Numbered from the stretch's first letter, positions 1-8,785 are shown. The stretch is 64,000 bases of DNA from Pirellulaceae bacterium (GCA_020852965.1 JADYZV010000011.1:45909-109908), one strand, 5' to 3'. Notes: generated by a model from the sequence alone, not told the origin. Translations and numbers: made by a program.

Positions 1-2
1 AC

Positions 3-389
3 CAATCCATTGTCACTCGTGGACTGGAAGTGGTACACGCGTTTGAAGAAGCATTATCGATTATCGATGACTATCAGGGATGCGCGCCGGCCAAAATTGC
101 GTATGAGCCACGAGCGGGCGAAGGTGCGTGGGCGACGGAAGCTCCGCGAGGCATGATCTACCATCGCTATCGAACCACGTCGGAGGGATTGATAGAATTC
201 GCCAAAATCGTCCCCCCAACCTCTCAGAATCAACGACAAATTGAGGTCGACTTAAGAGCCTACCTGCCCAGTGTCTTGGATCTACCAGACGCGGAGTTGG
301 GGATGGCCTGCGAACGCCTGATCCGTTCTTACGACCCCTGTATCAGTTGCGCCACGCACTTCCTCAAGCTGGAGATCGACCGACAATGA
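3..389 (+). CDS. NiFe hydrogenase large subunit, C-terminal part (5' truncated by window)
   Basis: The reading frame is open from the window edge, so only about the last 128 residues are present. The end carries RSYDPCISCATH, the C-terminal nickel-ligand motif DPCxxCxxH of NiFe hydrogenase large subunits. A short tail (FLKLEIDRQ) follows the His and is what the maturation protease removes after nickel insertion. The form of the motif suggests a group 3 (cytoplasmic, cofactor-coupled) enzyme, but the subgroup cannot be fixed from this fragment. The stop overlaps the start of the protease gene by 4 bases (ATGA), so the two are translationally coupled. The small subunit and any diaphorase subunits should lie upstream, outside the window. 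Confidence 0.9.
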   Translation, partial: QSIVTRGLEVVHAFEEALSIIDDYQGCAPAKIAYEPRAGEGAWATEAPRGMIYHRYRTTSEGLIEFAKIVPPTSQNQRQIEVDLRAYLPSVLDLPDAELGMACERLIRSYDPCISCATHFLKLEIDRQ

Positions 390-988
390 AATCGGCGATA
401 AAACAGACGACAGCCCCAACGAAGCCTTCCCCATCGTCGCAGCCGTTGGTCATCGGTATTGGCAGCCCGCACGGTGATGACCGCGCTGGCTGGGAGGTTG
501 TCGAGCGATTGCGTGCAATGGACTTGAGATTTGCATCGAACCGCTTGCATAAGGCTGCGGTGCCACACGACGCGTTGGACTGGTTCGATCCACAGACGAC
601 CACACATTTAGTCGACGCGATTGCTATCCATTCAGACCGATTGCTCCGTTTCGAGCTGGCTCGTGATCCACAAGGCAATTTGCAAACGCTGCTCACCGAT
701 CAGGACCAGGGGCGACATCCCGTAGCTTTCCCAGCATTGCGTTCGCACTCAACGCATCAGTTTGATTTGCGCTCCGTGTTGGAACTTGCCGCAGCACTCA
801 ACACACTTCCGCGGCGCATCGTGTTGTGGGCGATTCCGATCGAAATCAACGCGACGCCAACGGGGACTCTCGATTGGTCCGCCACAGACTCGAATGTCCA
901 GCAGATAGCCGCACTTCCCCATGCCACATTAGAACGCCACATCCAGCATGCCGTGCAGCGTATTGCCCACGAGATTGCCCATGCATGA
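386..988 (+). CDS. Hydrogenase maturation endopeptidase (HycI/HoxW-type)
   Basis: Predicted 200-residue protease that trims the C-terminal tail of the hydrogenase large subunit after Ni insertion. It has the family N-terminal motif GIGSPHGDDRAG, with acidic residues expected to bind nickel, after an unusually long polar leader of about 25 residues rich in Lys, Thr, Pro and Ser. I chose the ATG at 386 because it overlaps the stop of the large-subunit gene (ATGA); an in-frame start 39 bases upstream would overlap further without benefit. The C-terminal half is less conserved, as is usual. It overlaps hypA by 8 bases at its end, so it sits in one operon with its substrate and the Hyp factors. 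Confidence 0.85.
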   Translation: MKSAIKQTTAPTKPSPSSQPLVIGIGSPHGDDRAGWEVVERLRAMDLRFASNRLHKAAVPHDALDWFDPQTTTHLVDAIAIHSDRLLRFELARDPQGNLQTLLTDQDQGRHPVAFPALRSHSTHQFDLRSVLELAAALNTLPRRIVLWAIPIEINATPTGTLDWSATDSNVQQIAALPHATLERHIQHAVQRIAHEIAHA

Positions 989-1337
989 ACAGTCTCTGGT
1001 CAAAGCTCTCTGTGCGCAAGTTCTAGTAGCTGCAGCACCCGTTGCCGCAGACAAGATTCGCCAAGTAAAAGTTGCCATCGGTCCCCTCTCCGGTGTCGAC
1101 CCCATACTGGTTCAATCCGCCGTCGAACAAGTGGGTCCCAACTACGGCTTGACGCAATGCGAACTAACGATTGAGCATGTCGAACTCGAGGCCTTATGTC
1201 GAGACTGTCATAGTCGTTTCACGATCGAAGATTTCGTGTTCCGTTGTGCCGACTGCAAATCGTCCAAAGTCCAAGTCACGCAGGGGGACGAATTCCAGCT
1301 ATTGTCAGTAACCGTTGAAGAAATGATCAATGATTAG
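981..1337 (+). CDS. hypA: Hydrogenase nickel incorporation protein HypA
   Basis: 118-residue nickel metallochaperone that works with HypB to load Ni into the hydrogenase large subunit. It starts with MHEQSL; the MHE tripeptide holds the N-terminal His that binds nickel in this family, and this fixes the start at 981 rather than the upstream in-frame ATG at 948. The C-terminal half has two CxxC pairs (CRDC and CADC) forming the structural zinc site. Length is normal for HypA. The start lies inside the last codons of the maturation protease gene (8-base overlap). Confidence 0.93.
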   Translation: MHEQSLVKALCAQVLVAAAPVAADKIRQVKVAIGPLSGVDPILVQSAVEQVGPNYGLTQCELTIEHVELEALCRDCHSRFTIEDFVFRCADCKSSKVQVTQGDEFQLLSVTVEEMIND

Positions 1338-1562
1338 GCGTTTTAGTGTTAGTGCTGGAAACGCTATATTCCGCGCTGTGGAAACCCCAACCACCCCAGA
1401 GCGATAAGCTCTTCGGCAGCGTGGTATGCTTAACGAAGCGATCGATTGTTTAACCCGGATTATTCGTCGGCCGCAGGACGCTCTCGTTATCGTGTGGCCC
1501 CATGCCCGCTTGCCGGGCGTGTGCCAAAGTTTTTCGGGTAGGAATGGCGTGACGTGAACTTC

Positions 1563-1616
1563 CTTCCTTTCCGCCGCGATCGCCGCCCGTTGGCGGCGAT
1601 CGCGGCGGAAAGGAAG
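1563..1616. repeat. Perfect inverted repeat, 25-bp arms, 4-nt loop
   Basis: The left arm 1563-1587 and right arm 1592-1616 are exact reverse complements, with loop CGTT at 1588-1591. The stem is GC-rich in its inner part (CGCGATCGCC) and has polypurine/polypyrimidine ends. No T-run follows, so it is not a classic intrinsic terminator, though such a hairpin would block or stabilise a transcript 3' end. It could be a dispersed palindromic element. Confidence 0.9.
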
Positions 1617-1644
1617 ACTGGCTTTGCAGAGGACTCGCTAACTA

Positions 1645-1679
1645 CAAAACTGATTCACCAGCGAGACGAGCTCGCGGGG
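1645..1679. repeat. Dispersed repeat copy (CAAAACTnnTTCACC...GAGCTC family)
   Basis: This stretch aligns with 26862-26896: both share CAAAACT, TTCACC, CGAGCTC and a terminal GGG, with about a quarter of positions differing. Both copies lie in intergenic sequence. Function unknown. Confidence 0.55.
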
Positions 1680-1952
1680 GTCTACGAAGCCCGGTGAACG
1701 ATGCGCAAACTACAAAACTATTTCGCGAGCACATACTAGCCTTTGCACGATCCTAAGCGTGACGCTCACTAGCGCGTGGCGGCTGATACTCGCAGTCTGT
1801 TAATTCAATGATATATGCAAGTAGCGTTTCACAAACGAGTTGCGTTGAATTGGCCGTTGCATATAAATGATCCGGGTTAAACGAAGTTACCGAGTCAATG
1901 TAAATTGTTGGAAATTTCGAAAGAGTATTGAATTCAAACGCGAAAGAAAGAT

Positions 1953-2630
1953 ATGAGCACACGCACGATCCAAGTCGATCGCGATATCGCAGCCGATCGC
2001 AAACAAGCAGCCCAAGTAGCACGCGAACAATTTACGCGGCAAGGTACACTGGTCGTCAACTTGGTCTCATCACCTGGGGCCGGTAAGACTAGCCTGTTGC
2101 AAGCCACCGCGGAGTACTGGAACGGTCGGCAGCGCATGGCGGTATTGGTCGGCGACATTGCCACCAATCGCGATGCGGAGCGTTTGGCGCCGTACATGCC
2201 AGTGAAACAACTTACTACAGGAGGTGCCTGTCACTTAGAACTCGAATTGGTGCAGCGAGGGCTGAAGCAGTTGCCTGAAGTTGACTATGAGTTTCTGTTC
2301 ATCGAGAACATTGGTAATTTGGTCTGTCCGGCTTCGCACGATCTCGCTGAGCACTTACGCGTGGTGTTGGTCAGTACGACCGAAGGAGACGACAAGCCCG
2401 GCAAGTACCCTAAAATGTTCCGAACGAGTCAAGCGATGCTTATTTCAAAACTCGACTTGCTCCCCTACGTCCCTTTTTCAGTCGCAGCGGTCATTGAAGA
2501 TGCGCGAACGATCCAGGGAGATATAGAGGTCATGCAAGTCTGCGCACTTACCGGCACTGGTATAGAGACTTGGTGCGAATGGCTCGACCAGCAACGCCAG
2601 CAACTCCTCGTGAAAGGGGCTAGCGTTTAG
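1953..2630 (+). CDS. hypB: Hydrogenase nickel incorporation GTPase HypB
   Basis: 225-residue SIMIBI-class GTPase that drives Ni delivery with HypA. The P-loop is SSPGAGKTSLL near residue 45, followed by GDIATNRDAERL (switch region), GGACHLE with the conserved Cys-His pair of the metal site at the G domain, and ENIGNLVCPASHDL. SKLDLLP is the base-recognition motif. It lacks the His-rich N-terminal nickel-storage stretch found in some HypB proteins and starts almost directly with the G domain. It is separated from hypA by 615 bases but only 8 bases from hypF. Confidence 0.95.
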   Translation: MSTRTIQVDRDIAADRKQAAQVAREQFTRQGTLVVNLVSSPGAGKTSLLQATAEYWNGRQRMAVLVGDIATNRDAERLAPYMPVKQLTTGGACHLELELVQRGLKQLPEVDYEFLFIENIGNLVCPASHDLAEHLRVVLVSTTEGDDKPGKYPKMFRTSQAMLISKLDLLPYVPFSVAAVIEDARTIQGDIEVMQVCALTGTGIETWCEWLDQQRQQLLVKGASV

Positions 2631-2638
2631 TTGATCCC

Positions 2639-4942
2639 ATGCAAGCTTCAACCACAACACCTGTAGTCGTTTGCAGCAAACTACTGTTGCGAGGGAGCGT
2701 GCAAGGTTGCGGAATTCGCCCCACCATCGCGAGAATTGCAACATCCAATGCACTGAGGGGTGACGTACGCAATAGCCAGGCGGGCGTCGAAATCACACTC
2801 TACGGGGAACACTCATCGATCGCTAGTTTTTGCACGGCACTGCGTGAGAGGACGAGCGGCTCACTTCAAATGCTGAACGAAAGCCTGGCGAGCGGTGAGC
2901 TAACGCCTGAGGACTTTCAGATTGTGTCGAGCGACAATGATGGAGTCGTCGACGCCATCATTCCACTCGACCTGGTGACCTGCCGTGATTGCTTAAATGA
3001 AGTAGCAACTCCAGGTAATCGACGGTTTGGCTACGCCCTCAATAGCTGTGCCCAGTGTGGTCCTCGCTATTCCATTCTACGAAGCATGCCCTACGATCGT
3101 TGCCGCACCAGCTTGAGCGGCTTTCCAATGTGTGACGATTGCCAGCAGGAGTTTGGCGACGCAGCGCATCGTCGATTTCATGCACAGAACAATTGTTGTC
3201 CTGTCTGCGGACCGCAGATTTGGCTTGCATCCCCCGCAACTGATGCAGCCGCAGTCGCAGGAAGTCTCGCGCTCGACGCGGTGGCCGATGCCATTGGTCA
3301 CGGGCAGATCGTGGCGATCAAAGGCGTTGGAGGTTACCAATTGGTATGTGACGCCACGCGCGACGAGAGCGTATTGCGACTCAGGCAGAGGAAACGCCGA
3401 GCGTCCAAGCCGCTTGCGTTGATGGTTGGCTCGCTGGAGACCGCGCGGAATATCGCGATGCTCGACAAGCTTGAATGCGAGGCGTTGTGCCACCCAGCAG
3501 GTCCAATCGTAATCGTCCGATCCAAACTCGCGGAACCGATGGCGGCGTGCATTCACCCGGGCCTAGCCTGGGTGGGAGTGATGCTTCCGACCACGGCAAT
3601 GCACGCGATGTTGATCCAGCGTCTGAAGCGGCCTCTCGTGGTTACGAGCGGCAATATCGAAGGGGAGCCGATCGAGATGGATGCGGAAGCTGCCGAGTTG
3701 CGACTAGCTGGCGTCGCTGACTGTTTCTTGCATCACGATCGCCCCATCCTCCGCCCGATCGACGACAGTGTGGTACGCTGCATGGCGGGAAGTACGGTCA
3801 CCCTGCGCGCCGCCCGTGGACTGGCTCCGATGTCCGTGGAAACTAACTTATCTTCCAGCTCTTGCGTGGCCGTCGGAGGGGAACAGAAGTCAGCGATTGC
3901 ACTATCGAATGGAGTTCGCACCTATCTCGGGCCGCATCAAGGTGAGCTTGATACGCTGCGCAGTCGCGAACGATTTGCCGAACAGTATCAAGCGCTTACG
4001 GAGCTGATAGGTGTTGAGACGAACCTATTCGCCTGCGATACGCATCCTGGATATTTTGCTACGAACTATGTTGCGGGCATTCCTGACGCTATGCCGACGA
4101 CAGTTCAACATCATCATGCGCACATCGCGGCGGCAATGGCCGAGCATGGATGGTTGGATCGACAAGTGCTTGGTTTTGCTTGCGACGGTACGGGCCTGGG
4201 AGCAGACAACACAGTTTGGGGGGGCGAAGTACTTTTGGCAACGGCTCACACCTATCAGCGAGTCGCTCACCTGCTCCGTTTTCGGCTGGCCGGAGGCGAG
4301 GCGGCCATTCGCGAGCCATGGCGAGTGGCGGTGGCACTGCTCAGCGACTGTGGGTATGACATCGAACAAATTGCATCGTGGCTGCATCGACCGGAAGAAA
4401 CCATCCGGGCTGTACTGGGTGTACTGGCTAGCTCAACCGTTGGATTGGCTCCGGTCACCAGCAGTGTAGGTCGTTTGTTCGACGGGGTCGCCGTCTTGGT
4501 CGAATCATTAAGCGATGCGACTGCCGCCGCCAAAGTCACCTTCGAAGGTGAAGCTGCGATGAGACTCGAGTCGATGTGCACCACTAGCGAAAGGGGACAG
4601 TATACAATGCGGCTGACCGATGACGTACCAAGACAAATCGATTGGCGACCGATGCTGAGGAACATGGTTGACGACTTGCAATCTCGCGTCCCGGCAGGAG
4701 TGATCGCCATGCGGTTTCATCGTGGCCTAGCCAATTGCATACGACAGCTAGCCACGCAGTACCCTGAGCTACCTGTTGTGTTGTGCGGCGGCGTCTTTCA
4801 AAACCGCGTGCTCGTGGAGCTGGTGGCAGAGACGCTCGAAGGAAGAAGGGCCGATTCGCTTGGAATACCAGGTAGAGTTCCACCCAATGATGGCGGGTTG
4901 GCACTCGGGCAGCTTGTTGTCGCACATTTACAAAGGATATAG
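2639..4942 (+). CDS. hypF: Carbamoyltransferase HypF
   Basis: 767-residue enzyme that makes the thiocarbamate on HypE, the source of the cyanide ligands of the NiFe site. Domains in order: N-terminal acylphosphatase-like domain (about 1-95), two tandem zinc-finger modules rich in CxxC pairs (about 115-200: CRDC, CAQC, CDDC, CPVC), a YrdC-like domain (about 210-390, KGVGGYQLVCDA), and the C-terminal Kae1-like carbamoyltransferase domain (HHHAHIAAAMAEHG, FACDGTGLGAD, LCGGVFQNRVL). The acylphosphatase motif reads VQGCGIRPT instead of the usual VQGVGFRP, but the Arg is kept. Length is normal. It follows hypB by 8 bases and precedes hypC by 3. Confidence 0.95.
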   Translation: MQASTTTPVVVCSKLLLRGSVQGCGIRPTIARIATSNALRGDVRNSQAGVEITLYGEHSSIASFCTALRERTSGSLQMLNESLASGELTPEDFQIVSSDNDGVVDAIIPLDLVTCRDCLNEVATPGNRRFGYALNSCAQCGPRYSILRSMPYDRCRTSLSGFPMCDDCQQEFGDAAHRRFHAQNNCCPVCGPQIWLASPATDAAAVAGSLALDAVADAIGHGQIVAIKGVGGYQLVCDATRDESVLRLRQRKRRASKPLALMVGSLETARNIAMLDKLECEALCHPAGPIVIVRSKLAEPMAACIHPGLAWVGVMLPTTAMHAMLIQRLKRPLVVTSGNIEGEPIEMDAEAAELRLAGVADCFLHHDRPILRPIDDSVVRCMAGSTVTLRAARGLAPMSVETNLSSSSCVAVGGEQKSAIALSNGVRTYLGPHQGELDTLRSRERFAEQYQALTELIGVETNLFACDTHPGYFATNYVAGIPDAMPTTVQHHHAHIAAAMAEHGWLDRQVLGFACDGTGLGADNTVWGGEVLLATAHTYQRVAHLLRFRLAGGEAAIREPWRVAVALLSDCGYDIEQIASWLHRPEETIRAVLGVLASSTVGLAPVTSSVGRLFDGVAVLVESLSDATAAAKVTFEGEAAMRLESMCTTSERGQYTMRLTDDVPRQIDWRPMLRNMVDDLQSRVPAGVIAMRFHRGLANCIRQLATQYPELPVVLCGGVFQNRVLVELVAETLEGRRADSLGIPGRVPPNDGGLALGQLVVAHLQRI

Positions 4943-4945
4943 AGC

Positions 4946-5224
4946 ATGTGTTTAGGTGTCCCCGGAAGAATCATGGATTGGCTTGATCGCGATCCACTCT
5001 TTGCACGAGCGGTGGTTGAGTTCGACGGAGTTGGGCTTGAATGTCACATGGCCTGCGTTCCCGACGCCAGCATTGGCGATTATGTGATCGTGCATGCCGG
5101 TGTGGCGATCTGCCAAGTGGACGAGCTTGAAGCCATGCGGACGCTCACGGAATTGCGACGACTCGAGCTAATCGAAACCATCGCAGAGGAGTGTGATCAG
5201 TCGCGTTCGGGAGAGGAAGTATGA
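4946..5224 (+). CDS. hypC: Hydrogenase assembly chaperone HypC
   Basis: 92-residue chaperone that carries the Fe(CN)2CO unit with HypD and delivers it to the large subunit. It starts MCLGVPGRI; Cys2 is the conserved residue that contacts iron and HypD. The stop overlaps the hypD start (ATGA), as expected for partners made in equal amounts. Confidence 0.95.
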   Translation: MCLGVPGRIMDWLDRDPLFARAVVEFDGVGLECHMACVPDASIGDYVIVHAGVAICQVDELEAMRTLTELRRLELIETIAEECDQSRSGEEV

Positions 5225-6345
5225 AATACGTTGACGAGTTTCGCGATCCAGCATTAGCACGACAGCTTGTCAAGCAAATCCGCCACGAGGCGTCGCAGCG
5301 GTGGATCTTGATGGATGTCTGCGGCGGTCAAACCCATAGTCTGCTGCGTTATGGGATCGAGGATGAGTTGAGCGACTCTGTCGAACTGATTCATGGGCCA
5401 GGCTGTCCAGTGTGCGTCACTCCGGTGGAAGCCATCGACTTTGCACAACAACTGTCACTGCGTCCCGATTGCTTGCTGACTAGTTTCGGCGATATGCTGC
5501 GTGTGCCTGGCAGCCGGCAATCGCTGCTCGAAGCTCGCGCCGCCGGTGCCAACGTCAGGATGGTCTACTCTCCGCTGGAGGCAGTGAAGTTGGCCGAGGA
5601 ACTGGCAGAGGAGCAGCCACATAAACAAGTTATCTTCTTCGCTGTTGGCTTTGAAACGACTGCCCCCGCCACCGCTTTGGCAGTGCTGCAAGCGCAGGCG
5701 CGGGGCCTGCATAACTTTAGTTTACTGGTCGCGCATGTCCGCGTGCTGCCGGCCATGCAGTCGCTGTTGAGTTCGCCTGAGAATCGCGTACAAGGGTTTC
5801 TAGCTGCGGGGCACGTGTGTACCATCACGGGCTTCGAGGAGTACGCCGAATTGGTAAACGATTATCGCGTTCCGGTAGTCGTCACCGGCTTCGAACCGCT
5901 GGACTTGTTGCACGGCATCGCAACGGCGGTGAAGCAGCTTGAGAATGGTTTGCCCGCAGTCGCCAACTGTTACTCGCGCAGCGCGCGTCGCTGCGGAAAC
6001 ACAGCAGCCATGGAGAGTGTCCATCGCGTCTTTGAAACTGTCGATATGCCGTGGCGCGGCTTGGGGACGATCGCCGGAGGTGGATTGCGATTGCGTGCCG
6101 AGTACAGCCAATTTGATGCTGAGCAGCGATTCGAATTACCTGTCACTTCGACCACAGCGTTGCCAATTCTTCCAGTCGAAGAATGCCTGAGCGGGCAAGT
6201 CATGTCGGGGCGCATAAAGCCACCCCAGTGCCCACATTTTGCAAGTCGCTGCACACCTGACAGTCCCTTGGGTGCTCCTATGGTTTCCAGCGAGGGAGCC
6301 TGCGCAGCGTACATGCGATACCACCCCTCGGCGCTTGAGTCTTGA
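5221..6345 (+). CDS. hypD: Hydrogenase iron-cofactor scaffold HypD
   Basis: 374-residue [4Fe-4S] scaffold on which the Fe(CN)2CO centre is assembled. Visible family motifs are MDVCGGQTHSL (CGGQTH), GPGCPVCVTP, the FFAVGFETTAPATA stretch, and a Cys-rich C-terminus (CPHFASRC...GACAAY) that binds the cluster. Length is normal. It ends 16 bases before the end of the convergent HicB-like gene. Confidence 0.95.
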   Translation: MKYVDEFRDPALARQLVKQIRHEASQRWILMDVCGGQTHSLLRYGIEDELSDSVELIHGPGCPVCVTPVEAIDFAQQLSLRPDCLLTSFGDMLRVPGSRQSLLEARAAGANVRMVYSPLEAVKLAEELAEEQPHKQVIFFAVGFETTAPATALAVLQAQARGLHNFSLLVAHVRVLPAMQSLLSSPENRVQGFLAAGHVCTITGFEEYAELVNDYRVPVVVTGFEPLDLLHGIATAVKQLENGLPAVANCYSRSARRCGNTAAMESVHRVFETVDMPWRGLGTIAGGGLRLRAEYSQFDAEQRFELPVTSTTALPILPVEECLSGQVMSGRIKPPQCPHFASRCTPDSPLGAPMVSSEGACAAYMRYHPSALES

Positions 6346-6360
6346 CGAGATCAATGCGCT

Positions 6361-6552
6361 TCATGAAACGATAAGATCCTCAACGCGCCGCGCGCCAGGA
6401 ATCATCCCTGAAGACAAATCGGACTGGAGATCCTTTAGGTGTTCCATAAGATCGTCCAGGCGGCTACCCTGCGTCCAATAGTCGGGGTATTCTTGCAAAT
6501 AGCCCAACCAAGAGTCATCTTCCTGCCAAACTACGATTTTTACGACTTGCAT
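6361..6552 (-). CDS. HicB-like (UPF0150-type) small protein, orphan antitoxin candidate
   Basis: 63-residue protein MQVVKIVVWQEDDSWLGYLQEYPDYWTQG-type (written here only in outline): a beta strand, the Q-E-D-D-x-x-W-L-G segment and a later acidic helix, as in the degenerate RNase-H-like fold of HicB/UPF0150 proteins. I start at the ATG at 6552; a GTG five codons upstream is possible. No HicA toxin gene is visible on either side. It lies on the opposite strand inside the hyp cluster, between hypD and hypE. Function as an antitoxin is only inferred from family. Confidence 0.55.
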   Translation of the reverse strand: MQVVKIVVWQEDDSWLGYLQEYPDYWTQGSRLDDLMEHLKDLQSDLSSGMIPGARRVEDLIVS

Positions 6553-6601
6553 GCTGTCACCTGTCACCCCATTAAAAACGATCGCTTCATTTTAGTCGAT
6601 A

Positions 6602-6696
6602 TAAGCACCCACGCATAAGTTACCTGGCATCTCAATGAACCCAGGCTAACGGCAAAGCGGCCGAATATGCGCAAGAACTTATGCGTGGGTGCTTAC
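6602..6696. mobile_element. 95-bp element with perfect 20-bp terminal inverted repeats (MITE- or REP-like)
   Basis: Left arm 6602-6621 and right arm 6677-6696 are exact reverse complements (TAAGCACCCACGCATAAGTT and its complement), enclosing 55 bases with no gene. It lies just upstream of hypE; the right arm ends 16 bases before its ATG. It may be a miniature non-autonomous transposable element or a palindromic regulator of hypE. No transposase is present in the window. Confidence 0.7.
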
Positions 6697-6712
6697 GTGC
6701 AGAATTGCAACC

Positions 6713-7753
6713 ATGAATTCACAACAACTCCAATGTCCGGTACTTTCTAGTTCGAGCGATTGTGTGCAGCTTGCCCACGGTGAAGGTGGGCGATTGATGC
6801 GCAAGCTTCTACAAGAGCGGATCGTGCCGATCTTGGGTGGTAGCACGCTCAGCGACGCAGCGGATTGCGGACCCGTCGATGGCTGCGTAGTTGTCTCGAC
6901 AGATAGTTTCGTCGTCGCCCCTCTGTTTTTTCCAGGTGGGGACATTGGTTCGCTGGCAGTCTGTGGAACTGTGAACGACCTGGCCGTCTCAGGTGCCAAG
7001 CCACTGTGGCTTACGCTCAGCCTCATTATCGAAGAGGGACTACCGCTTCCGCTGCTCGAGCGAGTTTTGCGATCCGTGGCCGACGCGGCTCGACAATGCG
7101 ATGTGCAGGTCATCGCCGGGGATACCAAAGTTGTTCCGCGCGGAGCGGCTGATCAATTGTTTATCAACACAACCGGAATAGGAGTCAAGCGTCAATCTAA
7201 CGAATTGAGTTGCACCGCTCTTCGCCCCAGTGATGTGCTACTGGTTAGTGGCCCGATTGGTCAGCATGGGATCGCCGTTCTCGTAGCGCGCGAACAACTC
7301 AGTTTGACTCCAATGCCAGTGTCAGATTGCGCTCCCTTGCACGTCGCCTGCGCTGCATTGCAGGATGAGCTCGGAGTGGATCTGCGAGCCATGCGGGATG
7401 CAACACGGGGAGGTGTTTCGGCGGTGCTGCATGAATGGTCCGAGGCGTCGGGCACCACGATGAAGCTGAACGAATCGCTGCTCCCTATTGCACCTGCAGT
7501 TCGTGGTGCTTGCGAATTGCTGGGCTTGGATGCGTTGTACGTGGCCAATGAAGGGACCTTCGTAGCTGCGGTCGCACCGCAGGCAGTCGACCGCGCTATT
7601 GCGGCTCTTCACGCAGTGCAGGTCTCATCCCAGGCAATCGCGATTGGCGAAGTTATTGAGCGAGGAAATTCTGCAGTGGTTATCGAGCGGCTGTTCGGTA
7701 GGCTGCATCCGGTCGACGAGCCCTCGGGGGCTCCGCTACCGAGGATCTGTTGA
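6713..7753 (+). CDS. hypE: Hydrogenase expression/formation protein HypE
   Basis: 346-residue PurM/AIR-synthase-like protein that dehydrates its own S-carbamoyl cysteine to thiocyanate, supplying CN to HypC-HypD. It has the N-terminal AHGEGG motif, STDSFVV and GGDIGSLAVCGTVNDL (ATP/substrate loops), DATRGGVSAVL, and the C-terminal PRIC whose last Cys carries the modification. I prefer ATG 6713 over the in-frame GTG at 6689, which lies inside the inverted-repeat arm. The last 18 bases overlap the end of the convergent dihydroorotate-dehydrogenase-like gene. Confidence 0.94.
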   Translation: MNSQQLQCPVLSSSSDCVQLAHGEGGRLMRKLLQERIVPILGGSTLSDAADCGPVDGCVVVSTDSFVVAPLFFPGGDIGSLAVCGTVNDLAVSGAKPLWLTLSLIIEEGLPLPLLERVLRSVADAARQCDVQVIAGDTKVVPRGAADQLFINTTGIGVKRQSNELSCTALRPSDVLLVSGPIGQHGIAVLVAREQLSLTPMPVSDCAPLHVACAALQDELGVDLRAMRDATRGGVSAVLHEWSEASGTTMKLNESLLPIAPAVRGACELLGLDALYVANEGTFVAAVAPQAVDRAIAALHAVQVSSQAIAIGEVIERGNSAVVIERLFGRLHPVDEPSGAPLPRIC

Positions 7754-8785
7754 TACGGGATCGGTTGATACGGAATCCACTGATACGCTGGGAGTGTAGG
7801 AGGTCAACGCCCGCATGTAGTTAGCCCGCTTCAATCCCTCAGGGTTGGGACAGTGTTTCAGGCTCATGCTCCCCTGCAGTTGCTTGACCGATGTGTACTC
7901 GTGCTCGGTGAGCCACTGCTGCAGGCCCTGCTTGAGTTCGCGAAACGCGTGGGGTCCGCGGCTGAGCAGAGCCGATGCACAGGCGACCACGTTGGCTCCG
8001 GCGGCGATGGATTTCACAACGTCCTGTGTCGAGTGTACGCCACCAGTGGCCGCCAGTGACAATTCGACTTGATCGCGAAGGATAGCAATCCACCTTAGTG
8101 CCAAACGCAGTTCCGACGGAGTACTCAGTTCGAGCGCCGGCACGTACTCAAGCGACTCGAGTTCGATGTCAGGTGCCAAATAGCGATTGAATAGCACGAG
8201 CCCATTCACGCCCAATGATGCCAACTCGCGCGCGAAGTGCGGCAAGGCACTAAAATACGGTCCGATCTTGACTGCAATTGGTATCTGGATGGTGTCGCGG
8301 ACCGCTCTAATCAGCTTAAAATACTCCTCTTCGGCTTGCCGCGCATCGACCAGAGGATCGCAGGAGACTTCGTAGATGTTTAGCTCCAGCGCAGCGGCAC
8401 CAGCCTGCTCGATCAACCCCGCATAGCGTACCCAGCCACCCATTGTCGAACCGTTGAGACTGGCAATGATCGGCATATCGAGTTGCTGCTTCGCATCGGC
8501 GATCAACTTCAAGTAGGCGCCAGGCCCCGTGTTGTAGTTGTCAAGTTGCGGGAAGTAATCGCTAGTCTCGGGAGAGGACAAGGCCCAGAAATCGAGCATA
8601 CGAGCCACTTCCATTTCTTCATGCTCGATCTGCTCTTCAAAGATCGATGGCAATACGGCTGCCGCCGCGCCCGCCGCGCGCAGGTGCTGAAGCGACTCCA
8701 AGTTGGAGGTTAATGGACACGCCGATGCCAGCAGCGGACTGTCAAGCTGCAGGCCCAGGTAGTCGATCGTCAGGTCAACACTCAT
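7736..8785 (-). CDS. Dihydroorotate dehydrogenase-like flavoprotein
   Basis: 349-residue TIM-barrel protein of the DHOD-like family: LTIDYLGLQLDSPLLASACPLT at the N-terminus, the ASLNGSTMGGW and AAALELNIYEVSCDP strands, VKIGPY with the FMN/substrate Lys, and ATGGVHSTQDVVKSIAAGANVV for phosphate binding. Such proteins are commonly found next to nifJ and may not act in pyrimidine synthesis; the true substrate is unknown. Start at 8785 is supported by AAGGAG eight bases upstream. The C-terminus ends in a low-complexity tail of repeating S-T-D-P/S-V-D units encoded by a TTGATACGG-like tandem repeat, and the gene end overlaps hypE. Confidence 0.85.
   Translation of the reverse strand: MSVDLTIDYLGLQLDSPLLASACPLTSNLESLQHLRAAGAAAAVLPSIFEEQIEHEEMEVARMLDFWALSSPETSDYFPQLDNYNTGPGAYLKLIADAKQQLDMPIIASLNGSTMGGWVRYAGLIEQAGAAALELNIYEVSCDPLVDARQAEEEYFKLIRAVRDTIQIPIAVKIGPYFSALPHFARELASLGVNGLVLFNRYLAPDIELESLEYVPALELSTPSELRLALRWIAILRDQVELSLAATGGVHSTQDVVKSIAAGANVVACASALLSRGPHAFRELKQGLQQWLTEHEYTSVKQLQGSMSLKHCPNPEGLKRANYMRALTSYTPSVSVDSVSTDPVSTDPR

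Larger units (their letters stand above)
1338..1952. other. Non-coding spacer between hypA and hypB
   Basis: A 615-base gap that splits the hyp cluster. I see no credible gene. It holds a perfect 25-bp-arm hairpin (1563-1616), a copy of a dispersed repeat (1645-1679, related to 26862-26896) and the sequence AACTACAAAACT twice (1639-1650 and 1708-1719). hypB probably has its own promoter in the AT-rich stretch before 1953. Confidence 0.7.

Noticed and set aside
1563..1616. Intrinsic terminator
   Set aside because: Strong hairpin but no following T-run, so I list it only as a repeat.
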